From: Pseudonocardia terrae
Lineage (GTDB): Bacteria; Actinomycetota; Actinomycetes; Mycobacteriales; Pseudonocardiaceae
Direction: 5' to 3'
NCBI RefSeq assembly: GCF_021343995.1
Contig: NZ_JAJTTE010000054.1
Coordinates: 1-44,008, forward strand
DNA length: 44,008 bases
The translations under genes and the position numbers were made by a program. The notes beneath the pieces were generated by a model. The model worked only from the letters and a program-made list of their open reading frames with translations. It searched no databases and had not been told where the DNA came from. Below are positions 33,249 to 41,578 of the stretch, one piece after another. Within the stretch, counting starts at the first letter, position 1, and the number at the start of each line of letters is the position of its first letter.

Positions 33249-34292
33249 GTGACCGCCCCCACCACGTCCCCGGCCCCCGATCCCCGCCGTGAGCTGGGGG
33301 CCGCGTTGCGCCGCTGGGCCGCGGGCGGCGCCGGCTCGATCGGCGTCGTTCGGGTCCTGGACCGACACGGTTTCGGCACGGTCGAGTCCGGCCAGCTGCT
33401 GGCCGGGACCGCGAGCGGCGAGACCGCGGGCCTGCTCTACCTCGGTGCGCTCGACGACTCCGCCGTCCCGCTGGCCGGCGAGGCGGCCGGGCTCCCGCAG
33501 ACCCGCACCGCGCACGTCGCCGAGAGCGCGGCGCTGCAGGCGGGGCTGGCGTGCGCGGGCGGCGCGACGCTGCTCGGCCACCCCCTGCCCCCGGCCCTCG
33601 CCGAGGCCCTGGGCGCCGCGCTCGACGAGGCCCGTCCCGCGGCGCTGGTCTCGACGATCGACGGCGCGGCCGCGCTGGTGCTCACCGGCGCCGACCTGGA
33701 GCAGGTGCACGGCACGCTCGGGGACGGCACCCCGGGGCTCGACGCCGAGGCGGCCCAGGCCGCCCGGGACCTGCTCCGCCGCGGCGCCACCGTGACCGAG
33801 CGCCGGACCGTCGGCGACACCGAGATCCTGCTCGACCTGTGGGTCCCCGTGCCGTCCGTGCTGGTCGTGGGCTCGGGCGCGATCGGGGAGGCGCTGCTCG
33901 CACAGGCCGCGCTGCTCGGCTGGGCCGGCCGCACCGTCACCGAGCTCGACGAGGCCCGGGCCGCGGTCTCCGCCTTCACCGAGGCCGACGTCGTCGTCCT
34001 CCTCGACCACGCCCCGCGGTTCGACGCGATGCTGCTCGACGGGATCCGCCGCGGCCGGGGCTTCCTCGGCGCCCTCGGCTCGCGCCGGACCCAGGCCGCC
34101 CGCCGCGAGCGGCTGCTGGGAGCCGGCGTCACCGAGGAGGAGCTGGCGACGATCCACGGCCCGGTCGGCCTGGACCTCGGCGCCCGCACCCCCGCCGAGA
34201 CGGCCGTCTCGATCGTCGCCGAGGTCATCGCAGCCCGCGCCGGGCGCGCCGCCCGCGCGTTGGGCACGTCGGACGGGAAGATCGGGGGGTGA
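33249..34292 (+). CDS. XdhC/CoxI-family protein
   Basis: A 347-residue protein with the two-part XdhC/CoxI layout. The first half has DRHGFGTVESGQLLAGTASGE-type sequence and EILLDLWVPVP. The second is a Rossmann-like XdhC_C domain (SVLVVGSGAIGEALLAQA, then GRGFLGALGSRRTQAARRERL and HGPVGLDLGARTPAETAVSI). XdhC proteins sulfurate and insert molybdenum cofactor into xanthine dehydrogenase-type enzymes, but no molybdoenzyme gene is in the window. The first-half CoxI motif lacks the usual cysteine. It overlaps the next gene by 4 bp (GTGA). Confidence 0.88.
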   Translation: MTAPTTSPAPDPRRELGAALRRWAAGGAGSIGVVRVLDRHGFGTVESGQLLAGTASGETAGLLYLGALDDSAVPLAGEAAGLPQTRTAHVAESAALQAGLACAGGATLLGHPLPPALAEALGAALDEARPAALVSTIDGAAALVLTGADLEQVHGTLGDGTPGLDAEAAQAARDLLRRGATVTERRTVGDTEILLDLWVPVPSVLVVGSGAIGEALLAQAALLGWAGRTVTELDEARAAVSAFTEADVVVLLDHAPRFDAMLLDGIRRGRGFLGALGSRRTQAARRERLLGAGVTEEELATIHGPVGLDLGARTPAETAVSIVAEVIAARAGRAARALGTSDGKIGG

Positions 34293-35062
34293 GCGCACCG
34301 ATCGGGCACCGGCGGGGTGCCGTCCGGGGTGCCCGCCGGGGTGTTCGTGAGCCGGAGACCGTCCGGCTCCGGCACGTGCGCGACCCCCGGCGTCCCGACG
34401 TCGACCCGGATCCCACCGCACCCACGTCCCGCCCCCGCACCGGGCTGACCTGGGCCGCCCGGCTGGTGGTCGGCACGCTGCTCACCGCCGCGATCATCCT
34501 GGGCGGCACCATGTTCCGGGTCTGGCAGACCGCCCGGGTGGACGGGGACCGGGCGGTCGACGCCGTCGTCGTCCTCGGGGCGGCGCAGTACGACGGGGAG
34601 CCCAGCCCGATCCTCGCCGCGCGGCTGCGGCACGCGGCGGCGCTGTACCAGGAGGGCCTGGCGCCGCGGATCGTCACCGTGGGCGGCAACCGCGCGGGCG
34701 ACGAGTACACCGAGGCCGAGGCCGGCACGCGGTACCTGGAGCGCAACGGCGTGCCCGCGAGCGCCATCACCACGGTCGCCGAGGGCGCGGACACGTTGGG
34801 GAGCCTCAAGGCCGTCGCGGCCCGGGCGAGCCAGGACGGCTGGAACACCGCCCTGATCGTCAGCGACCCGTGGCACTCGCTGCGGGCCCGCACCATGGCC
34901 CGCGACTCCGGGCTGGAGGCCTGGACGTCGCCGACGCGCAGCGGGCCCGTGGTGCAGACCCGGGAGACGCAGGCGCGCTACATCCTCCGCGAGACCGCCG
35001 CGCTGCTGTACTACCGGCTCACCCATGCCTCGGCCGAGACCGAGAACACCGGGCTCGGCTGA
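34289..35062 (+). CDS. YdcF-family (DUF218) membrane-anchored protein
   Basis: A 257-residue protein. About 55 Arg-rich cytoplasmic residues precede one transmembrane helix (WAARLVVGTLLTAAIILGG), then an extracytoplasmic DUF218 domain: DAVVVLGAAQYDGEPSPILAA, VTVGGNRAGDEYTEAEAG and ALIVSDPWHSLRARTMAR. The family includes SanA and YdcF, linked to envelope barrier function and vancomycin tolerance. It is translationally coupled to the XdhC-like gene, and dgt follows 11 bp after it, so the three may be one operon. Confidence 0.88.
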   Translation: MSAPIGHRRGAVRGARRGVREPETVRLRHVRDPRRPDVDPDPTAPTSRPRTGLTWAARLVVGTLLTAAIILGGTMFRVWQTARVDGDRAVDAVVVLGAAQYDGEPSPILAARLRHAAALYQEGLAPRIVTVGGNRAGDEYTEAEAGTRYLERNGVPASAITTVAEGADTLGSLKAVAARASQDGWNTALIVSDPWHSLRARTMARDSGLEAWTSPTRSGPVVQTRETQARYILRETAALLYYRLTHASAETENTGLG

Positions 35063-35073
35063 GGGCGCCGGCC

Positions 35074-36486
35074 ATGACCGCGACGGTCCCGGTGCCCGCC
35101 CGCCGCGGGTACGACGACCACGACCGCGCCCGCCTGCTCCCCGAGCCCCCCAAGGGGTCCGGGCTCGGCGAGCAGCACCGCGCGGAGAAGCGCTCGCCGT
35201 TCTCCCGGGACCGCGCCCGGGTGCTGCACTCCGCGGCGCTGCGCCGGCTGGCCGGGAAGACGCAGGTCGTGGGGCCGGGTGAGGCCGCCGACATCACCGG
35301 CATCCCGCGGACCCGGCTGACCCACTCGCTGGAGGTCGCGCAGATCGGCCGGGGGATCGCCGAGGAGCTGGGCTGCGACCCGGACGTCGTCGACACGGCC
35401 GGGCTCGCGCACGACATCGGGCACCCGCCGTTCGGGCACAACGGCGAGCGCGCGCTCGACGAGTTCGGCGCGGCCTGTGGCGGGTTCGAGGGCAACGCCC
35501 AGACGCTGCGGATCCTCACCCGGCTCGAACCGAAGGTCGCCGTCGTCGACGAGGCCGGGGAGCACCCCGGGGGCCTCAACCTCACCCGCGCGACGCTCGA
35601 CGCCAGCTGCAAGTACCCCTGGCGGCGGCGCGGCGAGGAGCGGAAGTTCGGCGCCTACGCCGAGGACGGCGTGGTGTTCGACTGGGTGCGCGAAGGAGCG
35701 CCGGAGCCGCCGGTCGGCTCCGCAAGCTCCGCCTCCGGGTCGACGGTCGGCCCCGCTAGCTCCGCCTCCGGGTCGACGGTCGGCTCCGCAAGCTCCGCCT
35801 CCGGAGCCCGGCGCTGCATCGAGGCCCAGGTCATGGACTGGTCCGACGACGTCGCCTACTCCGTGCACGACGTCGAGGACGGGATCCTCTCCGGCCGGAT
35901 CGACCTGGCGGCGCTGGCCGCACCGGAGGAGCGCGCCGTGCTCGCGCTCCTGGCCGCCACGCACTTCGGCGCCGACCCGGCCGCCTGCGAGGTCGCGGCC
36001 GCCGAACTCGCGCGGCTGCCCGTCGTCAGCGCGGTGAAGGGGTTCGACACCGCGACCGCGCCCGCCGTCGCGCACGCCGCGCTCAAGCGGCTGACCAGCG
36101 AGCTCGTCGGGCGGTTCGTACGGGCCGCCACCGACGCCACGCTCGACGCCCACGGCGACGGGCCGGTGCTCCGCTACACCGCGGACCTGGTGGTCCCGCC
36201 CGAGGCGGCGGCCGAGGTGGCGCTGCTCAAGGCCGTCGCCCTGCGGTACGTGATGAGCGACCCGGAGCGGCTCCGCATGCAGGCGCGGCAGCGCGAGCTG
36301 CTGAAGGAGCTGGGCGCCGCCCTGCTCGCCGGGGCGCCGGCCAGCCTCGACCCGGTGCGGGCGGGGGAATGGGCCGCGGCCGGCGACGACGCCGCCCGGC
36401 TGCGGGTCGTCGTCGACCAGGTGGCGGTGCTGACGGACGCCGGCGCGACCGCCTGGCACCGGCGCCTGTGCCGGCCTCCCGAGTGA
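35074..36486 (+). CDS. dgt: Deoxyguanosinetriphosphate triphosphohydrolase-like protein with in-frame repeat insertion
   Basis: A 470-residue HD-superfamily dNTPase, hydrolysing dNTPs to nucleosides and triphosphate. The HD residues are in RLTHSLEVAQIGRGI and AGLAHDIGHPPFGHNGE; later signatures are GGFEGNAQTLRIL and the AQVMDWSDDVAYSVHDVEDG core. After DWVREGAPE and before RRCIEAQVM, where relatives have only one or two residues, there is an insertion of about 37 Ser/Ala/Gly/Pro residues encoded by three 33-bp repeats. The frame is kept, so the enzyme may still work if the loop is on the surface. The ATG at 35074 is 11 bp after the YdcF-like gene. In most actinobacteria dnaG follows dgt; here it does not. 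Confidence 0.93.
   Translation: MTATVPVPARRGYDDHDRARLLPEPPKGSGLGEQHRAEKRSPFSRDRARVLHSAALRRLAGKTQVVGPGEAADITGIPRTRLTHSLEVAQIGRGIAEELGCDPDVVDTAGLAHDIGHPPFGHNGERALDEFGAACGGFEGNAQTLRILTRLEPKVAVVDEAGEHPGGLNLTRATLDASCKYPWRRRGEERKFGAYAEDGVVFDWVREGAPEPPVGSASSASGSTVGPASSASGSTVGSASSASGARRCIEAQVMDWSDDVAYSVHDVEDGILSGRIDLAALAAPEERAVLALLAATHFGADPAACEVAAAELARLPVVSAVKGFDTATAPAVAHAALKRLTSELVGRFVRAATDATLDAHGDGPVLRYTADLVVPPEAAAEVALLKAVALRYVMSDPERLRMQARQRELLKELGAALLAGAPASLDPVRAGEWAAAGDDAARLRVVVDQVAVLTDAGATAWHRRLCRPPE
35712..35803 (+). repeat. 33-bp in-frame tandem repeat inside dgt (2.8 units)
   Basis: Units begin at 35712, 35745 and 35778, each starting GGTCGGCNCCGC and encoding VGSASSASGST or a variant. The last unit is partial. 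The copies differ at only a few bases, pointing to recent duplication. Parts are self-complementary (GGCTCCG...CGGAGCC in the last unit). Confidence 0.9.
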
Positions 36487-36556
36487 CCTGAGGCACAGCG
36501 CGTCACGGACGTCACCGCGACGGCGTCTCCCCGGTACCCGACCCGAGGAGGACGAC

Positions 36557-37147
36557 ATGGCACGCATTCCCGCCGTTCCCGAGGCCGAGGCCGGTGTGCT
36601 CGGCCGGCTGGTCTACCGCCTGGCGCGCCGCAGGTTCGGCGCGGTGCCGGAGCCCTTCGCCGTGGCCCGGCACCACCGCGGGCTGTTCTGGTCCGGGCTG
36701 GTGAGCGAGCTGGCCCACGAGCGGGCCGCGCGGGTGCTGCCCGCGCGGGTGCGGGAGCTCGCGGTGTACCGGACGGCGACGGTCGTCGGCTGCTCGTGGT
36801 GCGTCGACTTCGGCACCATGCTGCAGCGGCTCGACGGGCTGGACGTCGACCGCCTGGCCCGTATCGACGACTACGCCACCGACCCGCTCTACTCGCCGGC
36901 CGAGCGGCTCGCGGTGGCCTACGCCGACGCGATGACCGCCACGCCGCCCACCGTCACGGACGCGCAGGTCGCGGAGCTGGAGCGGGAGTTCGGCCGGGCC
37001 GGGCTGCTGGAGCTGACCCAGGCGATCGCCGTCGAGAACCAGCGGGCGCGGGCGAACAACGCCCTCGGCATCGTCGACCAGGGCTTCGACGCGGCCTGCC
37101 GCGTGCGGCTCGGCGCACCGCGTGCGGCTCAGACCGCCGGGCAGTAG
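36557..37147 (+). CDS. Carboxymuconolactone decarboxylase/AhpD-like protein
   Basis: A 196-residue helical protein of the AhpD/CMD family. The redox motif CSWC lies in TATVVGCSWCVDFGTM with the conserved downstream region (DYATDPLYSPAERLAVAYADAMT). Such proteins reduce peroxides or organic hydroperoxides, or act as scaffolds. The ATG at 36557 has GAGGAGG at good spacing. CMD-family genes are frequent targets of ECF41 sigma factors, and two ECF41-type genes lie 2-4 kb away, but no matching promoter was found here. The last 19 bp overlap the convergent gene. Confidence 0.9.
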   Translation: MARIPAVPEAEAGVLGRLVYRLARRRFGAVPEPFAVARHHRGLFWSGLVSELAHERAARVLPARVRELAVYRTATVVGCSWCVDFGTMLQRLDGLDVDRLARIDDYATDPLYSPAERLAVAYADAMTATPPTVTDAQVAELEREFGRAGLLELTQAIAVENQRARANNALGIVDQGFDAACRVRLGAPRAAQTAGQ

Positions 37148-37734
37148 CTGGTGTGGGCGGCGTCGACCAGGACCTGCGCGTCCCGGGTGCCGAAGCCCGC
37201 CGAGACCGCCGCGGAGACCAGCTCGCCGCGGGTCGCCCCGCCCTCGAGCGAGGAGCAGACGCCGTGACCGACCTCGATCAACGTGTCCGGCGGGACCTCG
37301 GCCAGCGCCGGCCGGGTCGACACCGCGGCCAGGAAGGCGCGGTCCCCGGTGCCGGCGGCGACGGTCGTGGTGTCGCCGGTGCCGGTGGCGAGGGCCGCCG
37401 CGGAGATCCCGCCGATGGCGGCGCCGGCGCCGAGGATCACGGCGACCAGCGCGGCGGGCAGCACCCACCGCGGCACGCGTGAGGCCGGCGCGGGCGGGAG
37501 CGGCGGGGTGTAGGGCTGCGGCCCGTACCCCGGCACCCCGTACCCGGGCGGCGGGGCGGAGGGTGCGAACCGCTGCCCGAGCGACGGATCACGCGGCGCG
37601 GGGACCTGCGGTGGGGCGTGGCGGGGCCCGGAGACGTGACGCCCCGGGGGGCCGGCGGGCACGGGGGATCCCGGCGGTGTGCCCACCGGTCCGCGCTGGC
37701 GCGGCACCGGGTGCCCGTTCTCGTGCCCGGCCAT
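37129..37734 (-). CDS. DUF732-like membrane-anchored protein
   Basis: A 201-residue protein. The first 100 residues are a Pro/Gly/Arg-rich cytoplasmic region (GYGVPGYGPQPYTPPLPPAP). One transmembrane helix follows (WVLPAALVAVILGAGAAIGG), then an external domain with two cysteines (GHGVCSSLEGG and AAHTSYCPAV), the pattern of the actinobacterial DUF732 family. The cysteines probably form a disulphide. The ATG at 37734 has a GGGGGGAA site. Function unknown. Confidence 0.82.
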   Translation of the reverse strand: MAGHENGHPVPRQRGPVGTPPGSPVPAGPPGRHVSGPRHAPPQVPAPRDPSLGQRFAPSAPPPGYGVPGYGPQPYTPPLPPAPASRVPRWVLPAALVAVILGAGAAIGGISAAALATGTGDTTTVAAGTGDRAFLAAVSTRPALAEVPPDTLIEVGHGVCSSLEGGATRGELVSAAVSAGFGTRDAQVLVDAAHTSYCPAV

Positions 37735-37795
37735 CGTTCCCCCCGACTGCCGCGAAACCCCGTCCCCCGGTTCATCGCCTTCTCGGGGGCGGGCC

Positions 37796-38521
37796 TTACG
37801 CCCCGGAGGAGTGAACCGCGCCCGGCACGGTGTCGTCCACCGGGATCGGCTCACCGGGGCACCCCGCGAGGATACCGGCGATGGCGTCGTGCTCGGCCTG
37901 GGTGACCCACAGCTGGTACTTGGCCTTCACGGCGACCTGCCGGGCGACGTAGTCGCAGCGGAAGGCGCGGTTCGGCGGGAGCCAGGTCGCGGCGTCGCCG
38001 TCGCTCTTCGCGTTGTTGGTGGGCCCGTCGACGGCGAGGAGGTTCAGCGGGTCGTTCCCGAGGCGCTTGCGGGTGTCGGCGTCGAGCTGCTGGGCGCCCT
38101 TCTGCCAGGCGTCGGACAGGGCGACGACGTGGTCGATCTGCACGGCCTCGCTCGTGCCCTGGCCGCGGGTGAAGGAGATCGTCTTCCCGGTGTACGGGTC
38201 CGCGAGCGTGCCCGTGAGGACGATGCAGTCGTGCGTACCGGGCTTGAAGGTCTCGCCGGTCATGTCCCGGGCGAGGACGTCGTTGCGCTGGTCGCAGCCG
38301 TTGCGGTCGACATCGGACCAGCTGGGGCCGAACTGGTCGCGAGCGTACCCGGTCTTCGGGGCCCGCCCCTTCACCGCGAGCTTCTCCAGGGCCTGTGCGG
38401 CGGTGCCGGTCGGTGCCGCGGCCGGGGCGGTGAAGGGCGTGTACCGGTCGGCGAGGGTGGCACACCCGGACGCCGTCAGGAGGACGAGAAGGACTGCGGT
38501 GAGGATCCGGGCGCCGTGCAC
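37796..38521 (-). CDS. Secreted lipoprotein with HNH nuclease-like (DUF1524/GmrSD C-terminal) domain
   Basis: A 241-residue protein with a lipoprotein signal peptide: residues 1-20 end in the lipobox LTASGC, so Cys20 would be lipidated. The mature part has the HNH-type core of this family: RNGCDQRNDVLARDM, VQIDHVVALSDAWQKGAQQL, NDPLNLLAVDGPTNNAKS, and ending WLPPNRAFRCDYVARQVAVK. These secreted nucleases are common in Streptomyces and relatives; DNA scavenging is a likely role. It lies downstream of, and in the same direction as, the ECF41 gene at 38595. Confidence 0.92.
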   Translation of the reverse strand: MHGARILTAVLLVLLTASGCATLADRYTPFTAPAAAPTGTAAQALEKLAVKGRAPKTGYARDQFGPSWSDVDRNGCDQRNDVLARDMTGETFKPGTHDCIVLTGTLADPYTGKTISFTRGQGTSEAVQIDHVVALSDAWQKGAQQLDADTRKRLGNDPLNLLAVDGPTNNAKSDGDAATWLPPNRAFRCDYVARQVAVKAKYQLWVTQAEHDAIAGILAGCPGEPIPVDDTVPGAVHSSGA

Positions 38522-38594
38522 CGGACGATCCTGCCGTCCCGCAGCCGGGGCGCCGTGGTGACACGCCGTGACGACTGCATCACTGCCACACGTG

Positions 38595-39473
38595 TCACCA
38601 CCACACGCGCAGCTTCGCCGGGTTCATCACCTGCCGGGCCGCCGCGATGCGGGGCTCGCCCGCCTCGTCGAGGACGACGGTGATCGCCGTCGCCGAGGCC
38701 GTCACCCCCGCCGTGGCCGGGGTGGCGAAGCCGGGCTCGCCGTTGACCCGCACCGGGATCCAGCCGGCCGGGTCGAGGTCGGCGCCGTACTGCCGCAGGA
38801 GGCCGGCCAGGAGCCGGACCATCGGCTCGGCCCCGACGACCGGCCGCAGCGCCGTCCGCACCGCGCCGCCGCCGTCGCTGGTCAGCACGACGTCCGGGTG
38901 CAGGACCCCGAGCAGCGCCTGCCGGTCCGCGCGGGCCAGGGCGTCGGCGAACGCGGCCAGCACCTTCTCCTCGGCCGCGGCCGGCACCCGGGGTGGGAGC
39001 GGCCCGGCCCCGGCCACGATCCGCCGGTTCCGCGCGGCGTGCTGCCGCGCCGCCGCCTCGCTGCAGCCCAGCACGGCGGCGATCTCCGCATGGGCCTCGC
39101 CCAGCGCGTCGTGCAGGACCAGGGCGACCCGCTGGGCGGGGGTGAGCCGCTCGAGGAGCAACAGGGCGGCCAGTCGCAGGTCCTCCCCGCGGACGACGGC
39201 GGCGAGCGGGCCCTCGTCGTCGGGCGCGGTCACCAGCGGCTCGGGCAGCCACGGCCCGACGTACGTCTCCCGCCGGGCCGCCGCCGAGGTCAGCCGGTCC
39301 AGGCAGATCCGGCCGACCACGGTCGTCAGCCAGGCCCGCGGGTCCCGCACCTCCGCCTCGTGGGCGGACCAGCGCAGCCAGGCCTCCTGCACGGCGTCCT
39401 CGGCGTCGGCCAGGCTGCCGGTGATCCGGTACCCGACGCGCAGGAGGTGCGGCCGCAGCTCCTCGAAGTCCAC
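38595..39473 (-). CDS. ECF41-type RNA polymerase sigma factor 1
   Basis: A 292-residue sigma factor with fused C-terminal regulatory domain. Region 2 is YRITGSLADAEDAVQEAWLRW. Region 4 is ERLTPAQRVALVLHDALGEAHAEIAAVLGCSEAAARQHAAR. Between them is the ECF41 marker YVGPWLPEP. The SnoaL-like C-terminal domain (about residues 165-290) contains the group's DGGG motif and NPAKL at the end. ECF41 factors have no anti-sigma; their C-terminal domain controls activity. It begins 4 bp after the serine hydrolase stop codon. The GTG at 39473 gives the expected MDFEELRPHLLRVGYRI start. Confidence 0.93.
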   Translation of the reverse strand: MDFEELRPHLLRVGYRITGSLADAEDAVQEAWLRWSAHEAEVRDPRAWLTTVVGRICLDRLTSAAARRETYVGPWLPEPLVTAPDDEGPLAAVVRGEDLRLAALLLLERLTPAQRVALVLHDALGEAHAEIAAVLGCSEAAARQHAARNRRIVAGAGPLPPRVPAAAEEKVLAAFADALARADRQALLGVLHPDVVLTSDGGGAVRTALRPVVGAEPMVRLLAGLLRQYGADLDPAGWIPVRVNGEPGFATPATAGVTASATAITVVLDEAGEPRIAAARQVMNPAKLRVWW

Positions 39474-39477
39474 CCGC

Positions 39478-40554
39478 CTATCGGACCGCGTCGAGCACCG
39501 CCGTGACCAGTACCCGGACGGTCTCGAAGTCCATGCTCATCACGTTCCGCGTAACGGCCACGGCGACGCCGCGGTCCGGGTCGGCGCCGGCCCAAGTGCC
39601 GCCCGCGCCCGCCATGCCGAACACCCGCGGCGTGCCCTCCTGGTCCCACGGCAGGCCCAGGCCGAACCCGAGGCCCCACCGGCTCGGGTTGCCGTAGACC
39701 CGGTCCGTCCCCGACGACGACTCGGTGTAGGCCCCCGAGGCCAGGCCGCGGGAGACCACGGTGCCGTCGAGCCAGCCCGCGTACATCCGGGCGATCCCCC
39801 GCGCGGAGACCTTCGCCCCGGCCGGGATGTCCGCGGCGAGGATCCGCGGGTCGGCGCCGAGCGCGGCGGTCGGGAACAGCGCCATCGGGACGGCCCGGAG
39901 CATGTCCTCGGGCAGCGTGAAGTCGGCCGTCTCCGGCATCGGCGCGTCCTCGAGCACGGCCAGGGCCGAGGTGTCGGCCGTGCCGAACCGGATCTCGCCG
40001 GGGAACCCGATCGCCGTCGTCAGGTCACCGAGCAGGTCGGCGAGCTCGCGGCCGCTCGCCCGGCGGGCGATCTCACCGTTGAGGAAGCCGAAGGTGTACG
40101 CGTGGTAGCCGACGGCGGTGCCCGGCTCCCACCACGGCTCCGCCTGCTCCAGCGCGGCGACCATGCGGGACCAGTCGCAGACGTCGTCGACCGTCACGCC
40201 GGCGGGCAGGCCGGGGACGCCGGCGCTGTGGTCGAGCGCCTGCCGCACGGTGACCGCGTCCTTGCCGTGGGCCGCGAACTCCGGCCACACCTCGGCGACG
40301 CGGGTGTCGTAGGTCAGCGTGCCGTCGTCGACCAGGCGGTGGACGAGCGTCGCGGTGGCGCCCTTGCCGATCGACCAGTTGGAGAAGAGCGTCCCGGGCT
40401 CGACCCGCCGGCCCGTGGCGGGATCCGCGACGCCCGCGGTTACCTCGACCACCGGCCGTCCGTCGACGTACGCGGCGACCTGCAGGCCCCGCTCGCCGCC
40501 GGACCGCACCAGCTCCTCCGCCTTCTCCGCCACGATCTCCTGCACGTCGGTCAT
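39478..40554 (-). CDS. Beta-lactamase-fold serine hydrolase (EstB/class C-like)
   Basis: A 358-residue penicillin-binding-protein-like esterase. The SxxK motif is in LFSNWSIGKG, with Ser nucleophile and Lys base. The YxN-type motif is at GYHAYTFGFLNGEIARR (Tyr-His/Ala). The C-terminal FGMAGAGGTWAGADPDRGVAVAV supplies the family's GGT/HxG-like strand. No signal peptide is visible, so it is probably cytoplasmic, as are esterases such as EstB. It is followed by the first ECF41 gene after 4 bp and is divergent from the second. Confidence 0.9.
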   Translation of the reverse strand: MTDVQEIVAEKAEELVRSGGERGLQVAAYVDGRPVVEVTAGVADPATGRRVEPGTLFSNWSIGKGATATLVHRLVDDGTLTYDTRVAEVWPEFAAHGKDAVTVRQALDHSAGVPGLPAGVTVDDVCDWSRMVAALEQAEPWWEPGTAVGYHAYTFGFLNGEIARRASGRELADLLGDLTTAIGFPGEIRFGTADTSALAVLEDAPMPETADFTLPEDMLRAVPMALFPTAALGADPRILAADIPAGAKVSARGIARMYAGWLDGTVVSRGLASGAYTESSSGTDRVYGNPSRWGLGFGLGLPWDQEGTPRVFGMAGAGGTWAGADPDRGVAVAVTRNVMSMDFETVRVLVTAVLDAVR

Positions 40555-40630
40555 GTCGACTCCTCTCCGGGGTGGTGGACCGGCGCCGCCGCCGTCGGTC
40601 ATCGGTCGGAGCGATGGCAGTCTTCTCGAC

Positions 40631-41563
40631 ATGGATCTCGACAGGGATCTCGACGGGGACGCGCTGGCGGGTTTCGAGGACCAGCGGCCGCGCCTGTTCG
40701 GGCTCGCCTACCGCCTGCTCGGCTCGGCGCAGGACGCCGAGGACGCGGTGCAGGACGCCTGGCTGCGGTGGTCGGGCGTCGACCACGCGGCCGTCGCGAA
40801 CCCCGGCGCCTGGCTGACGACTGCGCTGACCCGGCTTTGCCTGACCCGGCTGACCTCGGCACGGGCCCGCCGCGAGGCGTACGTCGGGCCCTGGCTGCCG
40901 GAACCGATCCTCACGACCGATCCCGCGGTCGGGCCGGCGGAGACGGCGGCGCAACGCGAGTCGGTGTCGCTGGCGCTGCTCGTGACCCTGGAGCGGCTGA
41001 CCCCGCTCGAGCGCGCGGTCTACGTGCTGCGGGAGGCCTTCGGGCACACGCACGCCGAGGTCGCGGCGATCCTCGAGATCGGTGAGGCGCACTCGCGTCA
41101 GCTGCACACGCGTGCCCGGCGGCACCTCGCCGAGGCACCCGCCGACCCGCCGGAGGCCGACCCGGCGGCGTGGGGCGCCCTCGTCGAGAGGTTCCTCGCG
41201 GCCGCCCGCGAGGGCGAGATCGCCGAGCTGGAGGCCCTGTTGGCCGCCGACGTCACCGCCTGGTCGGACGGCGGTGGCCGGGTCAGCGCCGCACGACGAC
41301 CGGTGCGCGGCCGTGCCGAGGTGGCGCGGTTCCTGGCGGGCGTGTTCGCGAAGTTCACCGCCGGCCTGGAGGGGCGGGTCGCTCAGGTGAACGGGGAGCC
41401 CGCGGTGCTCGCCCTGCGCTCTGGGGGGCTCACCTCGGTGCTCGCGATCGAGCGGTCGGGATCGCAGGTCACGGGGCTGCGGTTCGTGCTGAACCCCGAC
41501 AAGCTCGCCTTCCTCGCGGGGCAGCTGTCACGTTCGGAGGCGCTGCCCGGTCACCTCTCCTGA
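40631..41563 (+). CDS. ECF41-type RNA polymerase sigma factor 2
   Basis: A 310-residue paralogue of the sigma factor at 38595, divergent from it across the serine hydrolase gene. Region 2 is YRLLGSAQDAEDAVQDAWLRW. The marker YVGPWLPEP is present. Region 4 is ERLTPLERAVYVLREAFGHTHAEVAAIL. The C-terminal SnoaL-like domain has DGGG and ends with the classic NPDKL. The NAD(P)-binding oxidoreductase 16 bp downstream matches the known linkage of ECF41 genes to oxidoreductases, epimerases and CMD proteins. A possible ECF41 promoter lies in its 3' end. Confidence 0.94.
   Translation: MDLDRDLDGDALAGFEDQRPRLFGLAYRLLGSAQDAEDAVQDAWLRWSGVDHAAVANPGAWLTTALTRLCLTRLTSARARREAYVGPWLPEPILTTDPAVGPAETAAQRESVSLALLVTLERLTPLERAVYVLREAFGHTHAEVAAILEIGEAHSRQLHTRARRHLAEAPADPPEADPAAWGALVERFLAAAREGEIAELEALLAADVTAWSDGGGRVSAARRPVRGRAEVARFLAGVFAKFTAGLEGRVAQVNGEPAVLALRSGGLTSVLAIERSGSQVTGLRFVLNPDKLAFLAGQLSRSEALPGHLS
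41526..41552 (+). promoter_or_regulatory. Candidate ECF41-dependent promoter
   Basis: TGTCACG at 41526-41532, a 16-bp spacer, then GGTC at 41549-41552. The published ECF41 consensus is TGTCACA with CGTC at about this spacing, so 9 of 11 specified bases match. It would start transcription about 20 bp before the oxidoreductase gene. Confidence 0.5.
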
Positions 41564-41578
41564 CGGAAGGAGTCCGAC

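Noticed and set aside
38593..38619. TGTCACC-N16-CGCC resembling an ECF41 promoter
   Set aside because: It points antisense into the 3' end of the first sigma factor gene, with no plus-strand gene behind it.
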